In this document: positions 46,467-57,635 of the stretch, one piece after another
Layout: each line of letters begins with the position of its first letter
How positions within the stretch are numbered: position 1 is the first letter of the stretch
Assembly (NCBI GenBank): GCA_023375675.1
Contig: JALQBC010000038.1
Location: forward strand, 1 to 64,000
Length of the DNA: 64,000 bases
From: Cytospora piceicola
Taxonomy: Eukaryota > Ascomycota > Sordariomycetes > Diaporthales > Cytosporaceae
Direction: 5' to 3'
The notes under the pieces: generated by a model
What the model was told of the DNA's origin: nothing
Seen by the model: the letters and a program-made list of their open reading frames with translations, nothing else
Database searches by the model: none
Position numbers and translations under genes: made by a program

Positions 46467-47204
46467 AGGACGTTAGGGGAAGGGGCAGGACTCGGTGTGA
46501 CGGTGACGGTGACGGCGACGGTGACGGCGACGGTGACGGCGACGGTGACGGTGATGACACATTTCCCTTCTCGTGTATGTATCTGATACAATACATTTTT
46601 CCATTCTGCCACTGGGGAGGCTGGGCCAATATCAAGATGATTTCTTGGGAAACCACAGCAGGCCTCACAGCATATAGCAATTCAAGTATTTTCCCTCATT
46701 ATTGTTGATGACGATTGGCGCCTTGTGCATGTGCGTGATCGTGTATCGCAGCACATGTTGACCATCATTGGGTGCGGTGACCACAACCCGCGAAAACATT
46801 GGCATTGGATTCTGGACGGTCGCCATGATCCATAATACAAAGAGAGAACTACAAATATTGAGCGAACCGGGAGCTCTTAGTTGTCGGAATCATGGTATCA
46901 ACAACTTTGCATCTGACATGGCCAGGGAGCAAATTGATCAATCTAAACCAGAAATTGTTAGTGCAGCTGATCTGTGCTGAGATAACACCAAGTTTAAGTG
47001 GTCCGCCAAACAAAGACCCATTAAACGCGCTAACGCGTCGGCGCATCCTGGACTCTTTTGTCATGGCCGCGGCTTCACTTACAAGAAAGCACCTCCAAGC
47101 GCAACTAGGGTTTTTTGGCTCCCATTTCGACTTCTCACCTACCCCCCTTTACAGAAAACACCCAATAACCGACGGCAAACCCGCCCTAGTCGTCAACAGT
47201 AGAC
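46467..47204. other. Intergenic region with TGACGG repeat
   Basis: Begins with a GGTGACGGCGAC-type hexanucleotide tract at 46497-46555, within 90 bases of the expansin-like stop codon and probably in its 3' untranslated region. The rest is the promoter of the 263-residue gene. No further gene supported. Confidence 0.6.
46497..46555. repeat. TGACGG/CGACGG microsatellite
   Basis: About ten 6-base units alternate between GGTGAC and GGCGAC, making a 12-base higher-order period. The tract lies just past the stop codon of the expansin-like gene. Confidence 0.9.
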
Positions 47205-48093
47205 ATGTCCGCCACGATGGCCCTCCCCCCAATATTCGACTTCACCGGCGCGGCCACGGGCGGCGCATCCTCCTACCGGCCCGCCGTCTCCTCGCCCCTG
47301 TCCTCCAGCCCCATCCGCGCGACCACGCCGCCCCCGCTGACCCCCCGCGACGCCAACGCGCGGAGGGAGGCCCAGTCATCGCCCACGCCGGCGGCGGCGG
47401 CGGCCAAGCACCCGGGCGGCAAGTTCGCGTCGCGGCCGACGCGGCCGAACCCCGTGAACCAGAAGCGCGAGACCGCGCAGGAGGGCAGGAGGCAGTTGTT
47501 CCTCCGGAACGTGAGGCAGAGGGCGGAGGACAAGAGGTGGGAGATGAGGGGCGGGGAGCAGGAGGTGAGTTTCTTTTCCGTTGCCCTTCTTCCCTCGCGG
47601 GTGGAACCCAAACAGGCAAGGTTGGAGATTGTTAACGGTCTGTCGGTCGGTCGGGGTGTAGTTGCTCAAGCTGGAGTGGTTCTCCCTGAACAAGGACATA
47701 CAGCAAGCGAAGAACGCAGACCTCGATGGAATAGTATTCGAGTCGGACATCGAGGAGGCGGCGCGACTCAGGGAGGAGGCTATGTCGAGGCCATTGGGTA
47801 GGAGGCGGGAGGCACCGGAACCCAACCTCGGCACGGACGAGATGATGGTGGACGCGCTCGAACAGGAGCAATTGGCGGAAATTGAGGAGTACGAGGCCCT
47901 GGCAGATTCAATACCGGACAGACCCATCGACGAACGGCCACGGTGGCAGCAGCAGCGATCCCAGAACCCGCCCGACACGCTTCATTGGTCTGACGACGAT
48001 GACTACGACGAGTTGTTTATGGATTACCTCTCCCAGGAGCAGAAAGCCCAAGGCCAGGCGCACGATCCTTCGGGCGACATGGATTTGTCTTGA
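47205..48093 (+). CDS. Conserved-looking unknown protein (263 residues)
   Basis: Exons 47205-47564 and 47662-48093 (97-base intron, GTGAGT...TGTAG, phase 0). The N-terminal 80 residues are disordered and rich in Pro, Ala, Ser and Thr. The central part is charged and helical (RRQLFLRNVRQRAEDKRWEM, then LEWFSLNKDIQQAKNADLDG), and the C terminus is acidic with DDDDYDELFMDYL, a likely protein-interaction segment. No membrane helix, signal peptide or catalytic motif was seen, and no family was recognised. A nuclear or cytosolic adaptor is possible, but that is only a guess from composition. The gene converges with PEX19 with about 210 bases between the stop codons. Confidence 0.8.
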
Positions 48094-48302
48094 TTATTGG
48101 CATACTGCATCTTTGGTTGGGTCGTAATGACTTGGTTTGATTTGGACTGGCACTTATTCGCATCCATTGGAGTAAGGTCGGCGTTCGGATGTGGCATCCT
48201 GGGGATAGGCGTTCGAGGCCAAGAACCTGTTTGTATGGCACACAATTGCATTTACAGAAATTAGGGGTATAACTCGGCATATCCAACAAATATTTTGTAA
48301 CC

Positions 48303-49477
48303 TCATTGAGGATTGCAAGACTCTGCGTCGGGGGCACCCATGGCATCCTGAGCTGAAGGCATGTCCCCCACAAGGTCTGGCGGTGGAGATCCAGCAGCTT
48401 GCATCTAATCAAAAGAGGGCAGGTTAGCATACCAGCGTATCGTATGATCCTGCAACCTCAGAACATTGACTCACCTTCTGCATCCTGTCCACGATGTATT
48501 CCCGATCCGTGGTATTTGAATCGGAATACGTGCTTTCCTCGAACTTGGCAACGATTTCTTTCGCAAGCCCCTCCTGAACTTCATACCTCTTCCTGTCCTC
48601 CTCTGAGATGCTTTGTTTGTTCTTCGCCATCCAGTCCGGGAACTTGTCGTTCAACTCCTTCATCGGCTCGTACAGGATGTCCTTGTTGGTCAGCTGCTCC
48701 ATCATGCCCATCAACATCTTAGAGAACTCCTCCTCGCTCCCCTCGAGGCCGCCCTCCAAGCCACCACCCGCCTGCATCTGCTTGAGCAGTTCCGCCATGA
48801 AGTCGTCTGAGCCCTCGCTCTGTGCGGCAGCTGTCGCTTGCTCGCCAGATGCTTGCATGCGCTCCATAGTCCGGCGGATCGTCTCTTGGAATGAGGCATC
48901 GGGGCCTTTGGAAGATGACGAGGCCTGTGTGTCTCTTGGTGCTTCTGCGGCCGGAGCAGAGGCTGGTGAGGGAGCCTCGCCGGTAGCTGCTGCTGCGGCG
49001 CCGAGTTCCTTGAATATGCTCTCGAATTGTGCTTGCATTTCAGGCTGGGATTTTTGTTAATTTCGCGGGAAGTCGAGGATTGGGGACGTTAGTAAATTAC
49101 CGAGCTGTCCATTTCTCCCATCAGCTCCGCCATGCCTGCCTGGAGTTGCTTCGCAAAGTCGTCATCCAACGGGATGTCATCTTCCGCCTCTGCCTTTGCA
49201 TCTGGTGCTTGAGCCGTTGGGGACGGCCTGTCCGGTCCAGCATCTGGTACTTGGGGCTTTTTCGGGTCGATTTTCACAGCTGAGAAATCGTCCAACATAT
49301 CTGAAGTTTGATCGTCAGAAAACGTCCATTGGTCCTCAAAGCTCATCTTCACATGCCATCCAAGTCATCTAGATCGTCCTCGTCAGGGTCTGGGACATCG
49401 GTCATATCCTCCAAGTTCTGGTCTTGAGCCTTAGGCTCTGCCTTCGCGGCATCGGATTCTCCAGATTTAGATGCCAT
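48303..49477 (-). CDS. PEX19: Peroxin-19, farnesylated import receptor for peroxisomal membrane proteins
   Basis: Cytosolic chaperone that binds peroxisomal membrane proteins and docks on PEX3. Exons on the minus strand: 49477-49357, 49300-49101, 49044-48475 and 48404-48303, giving 330 residues. Seen: an acidic N terminus with PDPDEDDLDDLD (PEX3-docking region), a helical middle (ETIRRTMERMQ, DDFMAELLKQM, FSKMLMGMMEQL), the conserved DILYEPMKELNDKFPDWM with YEVQEGLAKEIVAKFE, and a C-terminal CNPQ box that fits the CaaX farnesylation signal. The first intron appears to use a GC donor (GCATGT at 49356) with acceptor TTCAG; only this join gives the conserved DLDDLDDMLDDFS. The other introns are GTAATT and GTGAGT with CTAAC branch sites. 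Confidence 0.93.
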
Positions 49478-50394
49478 CTTATCGGTTGGCTCTGGAATTC
49501 TCATGCGAGACACTGCCTGAGTGTCAAGAGCAATGCCGATACGATGCGAGTTGGGTGTGATATGCTCTGGTTGGTCTAGGCGTGGTCCGAGGTCGGTAAG
49601 AACCTGGAAAGGAATGGTTGCAGCGGTTGTGTCGCAAAACTATGAGTTATAAGGCAACTGTTTTATGAGAATAAGAGACTGTTCGGTTCCACAGAGAAAA
49701 AGAGGCTTTGTAGAAGGTGACGACGATAAAGCTATCTCAGACAATGCCGAGGAACTTCTTGTTGATCTGCATGCACAAGAATGCCACTTGATCCCCGCAA
49801 TCGCTTCATGCATATTAGGCGGGCTTGAGGCAGGGATTGTTTCCACAGCGGGGTCCCACCCTTATCCCCGCTGCCCTCCGGCCGCTGGCTGTCACACCAC
49901 CCCACCAGTCCCACCAACCAGCTGGACCTGACACTTAGAGCGGTCGCCGCCTGCCTTTTTTGGCAGCGCACCCTTTGGCCTGGATGGCACTGATTTCTGC
50001 CTCTGCCTTTCAAACCCTCAGAGCCTCAGCCGTACAAGGTTGTCACCTTCTTTCATTCACGATTGGAAGTTACCAAAGCCCCTCCGAAGCCACCCTCTTT
50101 CTTGTTGACTTCTCACATTTCATCCGGTTTCTGCCTGGATTTGTTCATCCTGTCCATTCTGTCCCCCCCCCCCCCCAAGGACATATAAGCTCCCCCGAAC
50201 ATAGCTTCAAACCACCCCTGCCCATCGTTCGACCACCGTTTGGCCCCACCTCCGCCGTGCCTCGGGTGAATCTTCGTCGCATTCACGCGGTAGCTGGGCA
50301 ACGTGTATCCAACGCCTTCCCGAACGTCTCGACCAGGGACAGCCTGTACAAACAAGAAGACAGACGATCGCGATAGTTGTGTAACGCTGCGACC
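49478..50394. other. Divergent promoter region of PEX19 and UBC9
   Basis: About 0.9 kb shared by two genes transcribed away from each other. Contains a 14-C run at 50163-50176. The small frames here are not supported as genes. Confidence 0.6.
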
Positions 50395-51056
50395 ATGTCT
50401 CTCTGTATGAACCGCCTGCAAGAGGAGCGGTACGTGCAGCCTACGTCTTCTAGCAACGCACCGCACTTTACTAACAAGACTTGCCTCGCAGCAAGCTCTG
50501 GCGCAGAGACCACCCCTTCGGATTCTACGCGAGGCCGACTCGCAACGCGCAGGGCGTTCTCGACCTCAAGAACTGGGAGTGCGGTATTCCTGGCAAGGAG
50601 AAGACCATCTGGGAGGGTGGCCAGTTCAAGCTGACCATGCAATTCCCCGACGGTGAGCATCATGCACATACAAATTGATGAGACCTTTGTCGCTAACTAT
50701 CGGCCTTTCTTCCCAGAATACCCAACAAAGCCCCCCAAGTGTACGTCGAGCTCCTCTCCCCAAGGGTTTGCGGTGGACGCATAAATATTGACTCCCTCAC
50801 AGGCAAATTCGTACCTCCTCTATTCCACCCAAATGTCTACCCTAGCGGCACCGTTTGCCTGTCGATCCTCAACGAGGAGGAGGCTTGGAAGCCAGCCATC
50901 ACCGTGAAGCAGATCCTGCTCGGCGTCCAGGACCTTCTCAACGACCCGAACCCCGAATCGCCCGCCCAGGCCGACGCATACAACCTGTTCAAGAAGGACC
51001 GGGCAGAGTATGAGCGGCGCGTGAAGCGGGTCGTGCGCGACAACCCAGCGCCTTAG
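50395..51056 (+). CDS. UBC9: SUMO-conjugating E2 enzyme
   Basis: Accepts SUMO from the E1 as a thioester and passes it to lysines of target proteins in nucleus and cytosol. Exons 50395-50429, 50492-50652, 50717-50740 and 50803-51056 give 157 residues, the exact family length. Seen: the SUMO-binding N-terminal helix ([20 protein letters not shown]), the HPN motif (FHPNVYPSG) and the catalytic Cys92 in [14 protein letters not shown], then the C-terminal helices ([27 protein letters not shown]). The third exon is only 24 bases. All introns are 62-64 bases with GTACGT or GTGAGC donors. Confidence 0.97.
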
Positions 51057-51964
51057 AGGAGGGGCTCAGCAGTGGAAGGAGATTGTGCGACTCGGATGGT
51101 TCTCTCTTCGTTGCGAATTCGCAGGACTTTAGGAGTTTAGGGCAGGGCGGATGGTTCATTTTCGTGGAGTTTTAGATGCATTGTCCTTGCGCACTTTGCG
51201 TAGTTTCTTTTGATTTAGCCTTCAAACAGGGCCCTGGACATGACAATGAAGAGAGAATGATTATGCACCCCGAGCATACCGACTGTTCACCGTCTCAGGA
51301 ACAGAGGGTGATTTGCCCTGACGCGGCCGGTATCTGACGATCGACCGAAACACCAGACAGACATTGACGACGGATTTTGTCCTAAGGCAATCGCATCCTG
51401 CCTACCTCCCAACAAGTGAAAGCCGCAACACTGCGTTACTGTCTGTCGCCCACGATAAATGCAGTCTGAATGTCCAGCATGACCTGCTAGCAAAGCCGCT
51501 CACTATTGCGTGGTGTTAGGTAGACTGAGGCTCAGGCCACTATGTAGTATGTGCTGTAGTCAATCAGGGGTCCAGGGATCTTGATAAGCGCAGATCTGTG
51601 ACTCTTGACCCGCTGCGGCATCGGAATGGAAATGCCCACAGCTTGCACAAGATTTAAATCATAGGCGTTACGTACCGAATGGAGTTTCGAGACTGTTCTG
51701 GACGAGTTTTATCAAACCGAATTTGGCTGACTCTGACTCAATTGCCTGCCTCTGACTCAACTGTCTTGCCTCTTCCTAGAGGCCTCGTTGCTTCGGCTCT
51801 TCGCTGTGGCGTAACCAATACCTTTCTCTTCCGTCGTTCAACAACTTTTCTTTCTGCCGCGCAGATCTCCCGAATCTTCTTTCTTCGTCATACTACTTCC
51901 TCCCTCCTAGTCTGCTATCCACCCTCTAGATACCCATAAAGAGTTCAGACATAGAGCCCTCAAG
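51057..51964. other. Intergenic region, promoter of asparagine synthetase
   Basis: 3' flank of UBC9 followed by the promoter of the downstream gene, with two general-control elements at 51734-51759. No gene supported. Confidence 0.6.
51734..51759 (+). promoter_or_regulatory. Two TGACTCA sites (Gcn4/CPC1 elements)
   Basis: TGACTCA is present at 51734-51740 and 51753-51759, about 205-230 bases before the asparagine synthetase start codon. This is the consensus site of the bZIP activator Gcn4/CPC1/CpcA that induces amino-acid biosynthesis genes on starvation. Position, duplication and the nature of the gene agree, so control by the cross-pathway system is a well-founded inference. Confidence 0.75.
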
Positions 51965-54070
51965 ATGTGTGGTATCTTCGCTTGCCACGGGTACGTTGTT
52001 CCTGCAGCTCGCTCGAACTATGGAGGGGCACCTGACGATATGGTGCCCCACCATCGTCGCAATGTGAGAGTCGCGAATTGAGCTGGGGCTAACAATACTT
52101 TGCGCGCAGTCACCCTGAGGTGCAGAAGTTCAAGCCGCAAGCTTTGAAATTGTCCAAGGCGTATGTGGCACCGCTTCCGTTTGGATAAGCAGCTGAATTG
52201 ACATTGCGATCACAGAATCCGCCACAGGGGACCCGATTGGAGTGGAAGCGCTATCTGCCACAACACGAGTATGTACAGACCACAAGAGACACGAGACAAA
52301 CAAAAAGTGCTCAAGCCCTTACTGACGACGCGCGACAGTCCTGTGCCATGAGCGTCTGAGTATCGTCGGTGTCGACAGCGGCGCCCAGCCCCTGACCAAC
52401 GCCGATGAGAGCATCCTCCTCGCTGTCAACGGCGAGATCTACAACCACAGGTTGATCCGAAAGAGCCTCACAACACCATACCACTTCAAGACACATTCTG
52501 ATTGCGAGGTCGTCATTCCTCTGGTAAGTCCTCCTCACGTGGACCGGCAGTGGCGCATGGAAGTACTCACCAAACCTTGCAGTACATGGAATATGGCCTC
52601 GACGCCCCCAAGCACCTCGACGGCATGTTCTCCTTTGTGCTTTACGACAAGAAGCAGGACCGCACAATAGCCGCGCGTGACCCCATCGGCGTCACGACAC
52701 TCTACTATGGTTGGAACTCGAAGCAGCCTGGCGCCGTCTACTTCGGCTCTGAGCTCAAGAGTTTGCACCCTGTGTGCGACAAGATCGAGGCTTTCCCCCC
52801 AGGACATGTCTACGACAGCTTGACCGGCAAGACAACGAGATACTTTGAGCCGTCATGGTGGGACCCCGCCAACGTGCCCTCAAAGCCCGTTGATCTGACG
52901 CACCTGCGCGAGACCCTGGAGAAGTCTGTCCGGAAACGACTGATGGCTGAGGTGCCATACGGTGTCCTGCTGTCCGGAGGTCTGGACTCCAGTCTGGTGG
53001 CGTCTATCGCACAACGAGAGATGATGCGCCTGAAGAAGGCTGCTCTGGCTGCCAACGGCGGCGAGGAGCCAGCAGGAGACGAGGACAAGGGCGAGGGTCT
53101 CGTTGGTATCGATGATGACAACAAGCTGTCCACCCTGACATATCTGCCCCAGCTCAACTCCTTCTCTATCGGTCTCCCCGGATCCCCAGACAACGAGGCC
53201 GCCCTCAAGGTTGCCAAGTTCCTGGGCACAAAACATCACGTCATGACCTTCACCATTGAGGACGGTCTTAACGCCCTTTCCGATGTTATCTTCCACCTCG
53301 AGACCTACGATGTAACGACCATTCGGGCGTCAACACCCATGTACTTGTTGTCGCGCAAGATCAAGGCTATGGGTATCAAGATGGTGCTCAGTGGCGAGGG
53401 AAGTGACGAGATCTTCGGCGGTTACCTGTACTTCGGACACGCTCCCGACAAGGAGTCCTTCCACGAGGAGTGTGTTCGCCGTATCAAGAACCTGCACCTG
53501 GCTGACTGCCTCCGTGCCAACAAGTCCACCTCCGCGTGGGGTCTTGAGGCGCGTGTGCCCTTCCTGGACAAGGAGTTCCTCGAGGTGTCCATGGACATCG
53601 ACCCTACGGACAAGATGATCACCAAGGACCACATCGAGAAATACATCCTGCGCAAGGCCTTCGACACGTCCGACGACCCCTCCAAGGAGCCATACCTGCC
53701 CGACGAGATCCTCTGGCGCCAGAAGGAGCAATTCTCCGACGGTGTCGGATACGGCTGGATCGACGCGCTCAAGGACACGGCGGAGGAGCAGGTCACGGAC
53801 GAGATGATGAAGAACCCCAAGCCCGAGTGGGGAACCGACATTCCCGACACCAAGGAGGCCTACTGGTACCGCTGCATGTTCGACGAGCACTTCCCTCCCA
53901 CCTGCGCCGAGACCGTCATGCGGTGGGTGCCTAAGTGGGTGAAGCAGTCCGATCCTTCTGGACGGTAAGTTCTGAGTTCCTTCGTTGAAACTGTTCTAGA
54001 TTCTAATGCTAATTCTGTGTGCTATAGTGCGATCGCTTCTCACCAGCAGAAGTACGACGCCACTGAGTAA
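51965..54070 (+). CDS. ASN1: Asparagine synthetase (glutamine-hydrolysing)
   Basis: Makes asparagine from aspartate, glutamine and ATP in the cytosol. Exons 51965-51990, 52110-52160, 52216-52268, 52339-52523, 52583-53964 and 54028-54070 give 579 residues. The class II glutaminase domain starts with the Cys2 nucleophile (MCGIFACHG) and includes [15 protein letters not shown] and NGEIYNH. The synthetase domain has the ATP-binding loop LLSGGLDSS and the conserved [16 protein letters not shown]. The C terminus has [17 protein letters not shown] and a short last exon. Four introns crowd the first 600 bases, as is common at fungal 5' ends. Two Gcn4/CPC1 sites lie upstream. Confidence 0.97.
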
Positions 54071-54823
54071 AGCATGTGTGTTCGATAGATTTGATAGAGT
54101 GCGCGCTGGCATGACATGGGGTACTCGGATCTTGGGATGGACAACAAAATATAGCTGCGAGGGATTATATACCACCACCGTTTAGATGCAATAGAATTCA
54201 AGACAAATGTCAAGCTGTATCATGGAGAAATCTGGTCATGGTTTTATTAAAGGATAAACGGCTAGTTTACCGATACCCATTATATAGAGATTCAAACTCA
54301 GATCATCATCGGCTTGAGAAGCTCCTCAGTCTCTGTCGCGGACTGAAGATGTAGTCAGATTTAGTGATAAAGAGGTGTATAGAAGTCTTTGAGAGTGCTC
54401 TGCACGACACGTCGTGATGGTGGTCACCAATGCAGTCGAAGTCCAGACTGCCAGACTTCCAATTGACTGGAGTATATATTCTGCTGGGCCTGTTTCGCTA
54501 CCCCCTGTAGTATGTACCTATGTATCTTAGGGACTAAGTACCCTAGGTATTGTGGGGCCGAATTTAGCCGACCTGCCCAATGACGAAAGGCTTGTAAGGA
54601 CTTTGCTTGGTTGAGCCTTGCTGGCTGCTGGCTGTGGCTGCCGACCGGAGCGGAAACAAATTTCGCGCTGCGGCGGTCGCATTGACAACAAGCTCCAGCC
54701 AAGCTCTGATTGCCCTCAACAACAAAAGCACTCGATTCCACCAAATCAAGTCTCACTCCTCTAGTCAACTACACTTCCCAGGCATAATCTTCTAGCATAC
54801 CTTTCTCCCTCCCACCAGCCAAC
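54071..54823. other. Intergenic region, promoter of porin
   Basis: 3' flank of asparagine synthetase, then the promoter of the porin gene. Contains a weak TAGGTA/GTACCTA motif cluster near 54511-54552. No gene supported. Confidence 0.6.
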
Positions 54824-56230
54824 ATGTCTATCCCAGCCTACTCTGACATTGCCAAGTCGGCCAACGACGTGAGTCTTTACTACTCTCCACTGCTCCACTG
54901 GCTCCTCTCCAGCTTCAACCCCATCAGGGGGAGTTGCGAGGGGGCCAATTCGTTCTGCCATAGTCGCAGTATAAGACAGCTTTACTAACTTACGTCTTTG
55001 CCCCTCTAGTTGCTCAACAAGGACTTCTACCACCTCGCCGCCGCTACCGTCGAGGTCAAGAGCAACACCCCTAACAATGTTGCCTTCAAGGTTGCCGGCA
55101 AGAGCAGCCACGAGAAGGCCACTTCTGGCGCGGTACGCATAAGCTCCGGCCCCATAAGCTTCGTCAAGACCATGCGACATAATCAGTTGCGGTGGAAACA
55201 CAAATGTAACGTAACCTGGAGGCTGACCTGAGGTTTCTTTTGGGCATACAGATCGAGGGAAAGTACAATGACAAGAAGAACGGTACAAACAAACCCCCAC
55301 GAACGAGCCGTGACCCTCACGCAGGGCCGCCGCCTCCCCAGTACGAGCTGGAGCTATTTGGACTCGGGTGCCGATAGTGCCGCTGCCCGGTCCAATTTGG
55401 CACAGTTCTCGCTCCTGGCTATCAACTTTTGCTGATCAAGTTCGGTATACGACCAGGCATCACCGTCACCCAGACATGGAACACCCTGAACGCGCTCGAG
55501 ACCAAGGTTGAGGCCGCCGACAACCTGGCCAAGGGCCTGAAGCTCGAGGGTGTCTTCTCCTTCCTGCCCGAGTCCCAGAAGAAGGGCGCCAAGCTCAACC
55601 TGAACTTCAAGCAGCCCAAGTTCAACTTCCGCGGTTTCTTCGACCTGCTCAAGGGCCCCACCGCCAACGTCGACGCCGTCCTCGGCCACGAGGGCTTCCT
55701 CGCAGGTGCCGCTGCTGGCTATGACGTCCAGAGGGCCGCCATCACCACCTTCGCCGCCTCCGTCGGTTACGCCCACCCCACCTACACCGCCGCCATCACC
55801 GCCTCGGACAAGTGCAGCATCTTCGCCGCTTCCTACTACCACAAGGTCAACCCCATGGTTGAGGCCGGTGCCAAGGCTCAGTGGGACTCCAAGACCCCCG
55901 GCGGTGCCGTCGGTCTCGAGGTCGCTACCAAGTACCGCATCGACCCCGTCTCTTTCGTCAAGGTTTGTTTGCGACCGCGAGTACGAGGCAATGACATGAT
56001 TCGTTAACAATTTCTATAGGGCAAGATTAACGACCGCGGTGTTACTGCCGTCGCCTACAACGTCCTCCTCCGCCCCGGTGTCACTCTCGGCATTGGTGCC
56101 TCTTTCGATACCCAGAAGCTTGACCAGGCCACCCACAAGGTACGCAACCTCCGCACCAGAATGAAAGATATGTCTGTAGACACTAACACCAATGAAACAG
56201 GTCGGTGCCAGCTTCACCTTCGAGGGTTAA
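54824..56230 (+). CDS. POR1: Mitochondrial outer-membrane porin (VDAC)
   Basis: Forms the 19-strand beta-barrel channel for metabolites and ATP/ADP across the outer mitochondrial membrane. Exons 54824-54868, 55010-55132, 55252-55282, 55457-55962, 56020-56139 and 56201-56230 give 284 residues, the usual length. Seen: the amphipathic N-terminal helix (SIPAYSDIAKSANDLLNKDF), repeated amphipathic strands, the porin region KAQWDSKTPGGAVGLEVATKY near residue 210, and the C-terminal beta-signal-like VGASFTFEG. The introns are 57-174 bases; the third (55283-55456) is the longest. Strong C-ending codon bias suggests high expression. Confidence 0.96.
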
Positions 56231-56597
56231 AGTGGTGATCTAGGATATGGGAGGCCGTTTCTGTCCTTTCATCTGGATGCGCATACAATCTTCGAAGAAG
56301 AGTTGGATGGCTCGCATAGTCTGCCTAGACTTTTACCCGTGTATACAAAATCTTGCAGCTTAGAGGATCAGCATTCGAATGAATATGGAAACATCTCGGA
56401 AGGTGTAGATTAGAGCGCGCGCTTGGAAGTCCATGGGGCAATTGCAGGTCCCTTCCAATACAATTTTACATGCATCTGCGCTCTGTTCTATGTGTTGCTT
56501 CATAAGGGGTATATCGTGAGCACTATTGTGTCTCTTACGTACGATGGCTAGTGGCGACGATAGCCAGGGGTTCGAAGGGTTATCAACACTCCTTGAT
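56231..56597. other. Short region between convergent genes
   Basis: 3' flanks of porin and the J-domain gene. Nothing else seen. Confidence 0.6.
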
Positions 56598-57635
56598 TCA
56601 GCCCGTCGCGGTCCTACTCCAATCATTCTTCTTCTTCTTCTTCGCCGTTGCCGCAGTCCATTCCCTCGTTAAGAAATAAGGCACCCCAATGGCAATCCCC
56701 AACACGGTCAGGACGGCGAAGAAACTCCTGCTCTCCCCCCAGTCGCTCGCGCTGGGGAAGGAAGAATCCCTCGCCATCCTCCTCCGCCTAATCTCATCGA
56801 CCCGCGCCTGCGTCCGCGTGTGCGCCGCCTGGGCGGCCCTGTCGAAGTGCGGGACGTCGCCGGCCCCCGCCGCGCCCCCCTTCCCCAACGGGTCCTGCCC
56901 CGGGCCCATGCCCCCGCCGAACTTCCTGAACCCGTTCTCGGAGTAGAACGTGTTGTTCTTCCACTGCTGCTGCCGGGGCTGGGAATCGTCGGCGCCGCGC
57001 CGCGCCCCACCATTACCACCACCGCCGCCGGTGGTCTCCTCGTGCGCCTGGCCCCTCTTCGCCTGGTAGGCGCCCCACCCCCCGTTCCGGTAGAAGCTCG
57101 GCGGCGGCCCGTGGAAGGCGCCCCTGCGCCGGCTCAGGCCCGAGGCGGGCCGCCCGCCGGCGGGGCCGGTGCTGCTGTAGCTGCCGCGGTGGTGGTCGCC
57201 GTGAGCGTGCCCGTGGCCGTGCCCGTGCCCGTGCCCGTGTGCCGGCCGTTCGTGCAGGCGCAGGACGTCGCGGTCGTACCTGGCGCGGCGGTCGGCGCTG
57301 GAGAGCACGCTGTAGGCCTCGCTGATGCGCACGAAGCGCTTCCCCGCGGCGGGGTCGTGCTGGTTGTGGTCCGGGTGGTTCGCCTTGGAGAGGGCGTAGA
57401 AGGACTTCTTGATGTCGGCCGGGTGGGCGCTGGTCTGGACCTGTAGGACCTCGTAGTGCGTCTTGCTGTCTGCTTCATCGCGGCGGGTGGCGGGGGTGCT
57501 GTGGAAGTAGGAGGAGAGTGGTGGTGTCTTGTGCTTGCTGTGGTGCTGGTGATGGTGATGGACGACCGTCGCGAGTCCAGGGAAGCGCAGCGGCGCGGCC
57601 GCTGCTGCACGGAACGGTGCGGTTCGGAGTGGCAT
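56598..57635 (-). CDS. Mitochondrial J-domain (DnaJ-like) protein with membrane anchor
   Basis: Single exon, 345 residues, ATG at 57635. The N terminus is Ala/Arg-rich with a His cluster (VVHHHHQHH) and FHSTPATRR, typical of a mitochondrial presequence. The J domain at about 59-125 (HYEVLQVQ, KKSFYALSKANHPDHN, EAYSVLSSADRRARYD) has an intact HPD at 87-89, so it should stimulate an Hsp70 ATPase. A Gly/His/Arg-rich region with an HG-repeat (about 137-150) follows. A single hydrophobic helix (FFAVLTVLGIAIGVPYFL, about 305-322) and a basic KKKKK tail end the protein. The layout suggests an inner-membrane J-protein; the exact partner is unknown. Confidence 0.88.
   Translation of the reverse strand: MPLRTAPFRAAAAAPLRFPGLATVVHHHHQHHSKHKTPPLSSYFHSTPATRRDEADSKTHYEVLQVQTSAHPADIKKSFYALSKANHPDHNQHDPAAGKRFVRISEAYSVLSSADRRARYDRDVLRLHERPAHGHGHGHGHGHAHGDHHRGSYSSTGPAGGRPASGLSRRRGAFHGPPPSFYRNGGWGAYQAKRGQAHEETTGGGGGNGGARRGADDSQPRQQQWKNNTFYSENGFRKFGGGMGPGQDPLGKGGAAGAGDVPHFDRAAQAAHTRTQARVDEIRRRRMARDSSFPSASDWGESRSFFAVLTVLGIAIGVPYFLTREWTAATAKKKKKNDWSRTATG

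Noticed and set aside
46037..46612. 191-codon minus-strand frame with Val-Thr repeats
   Set aside because: It is an antisense shadow of expansin exon 2 and of the TGACGG microsatellite.
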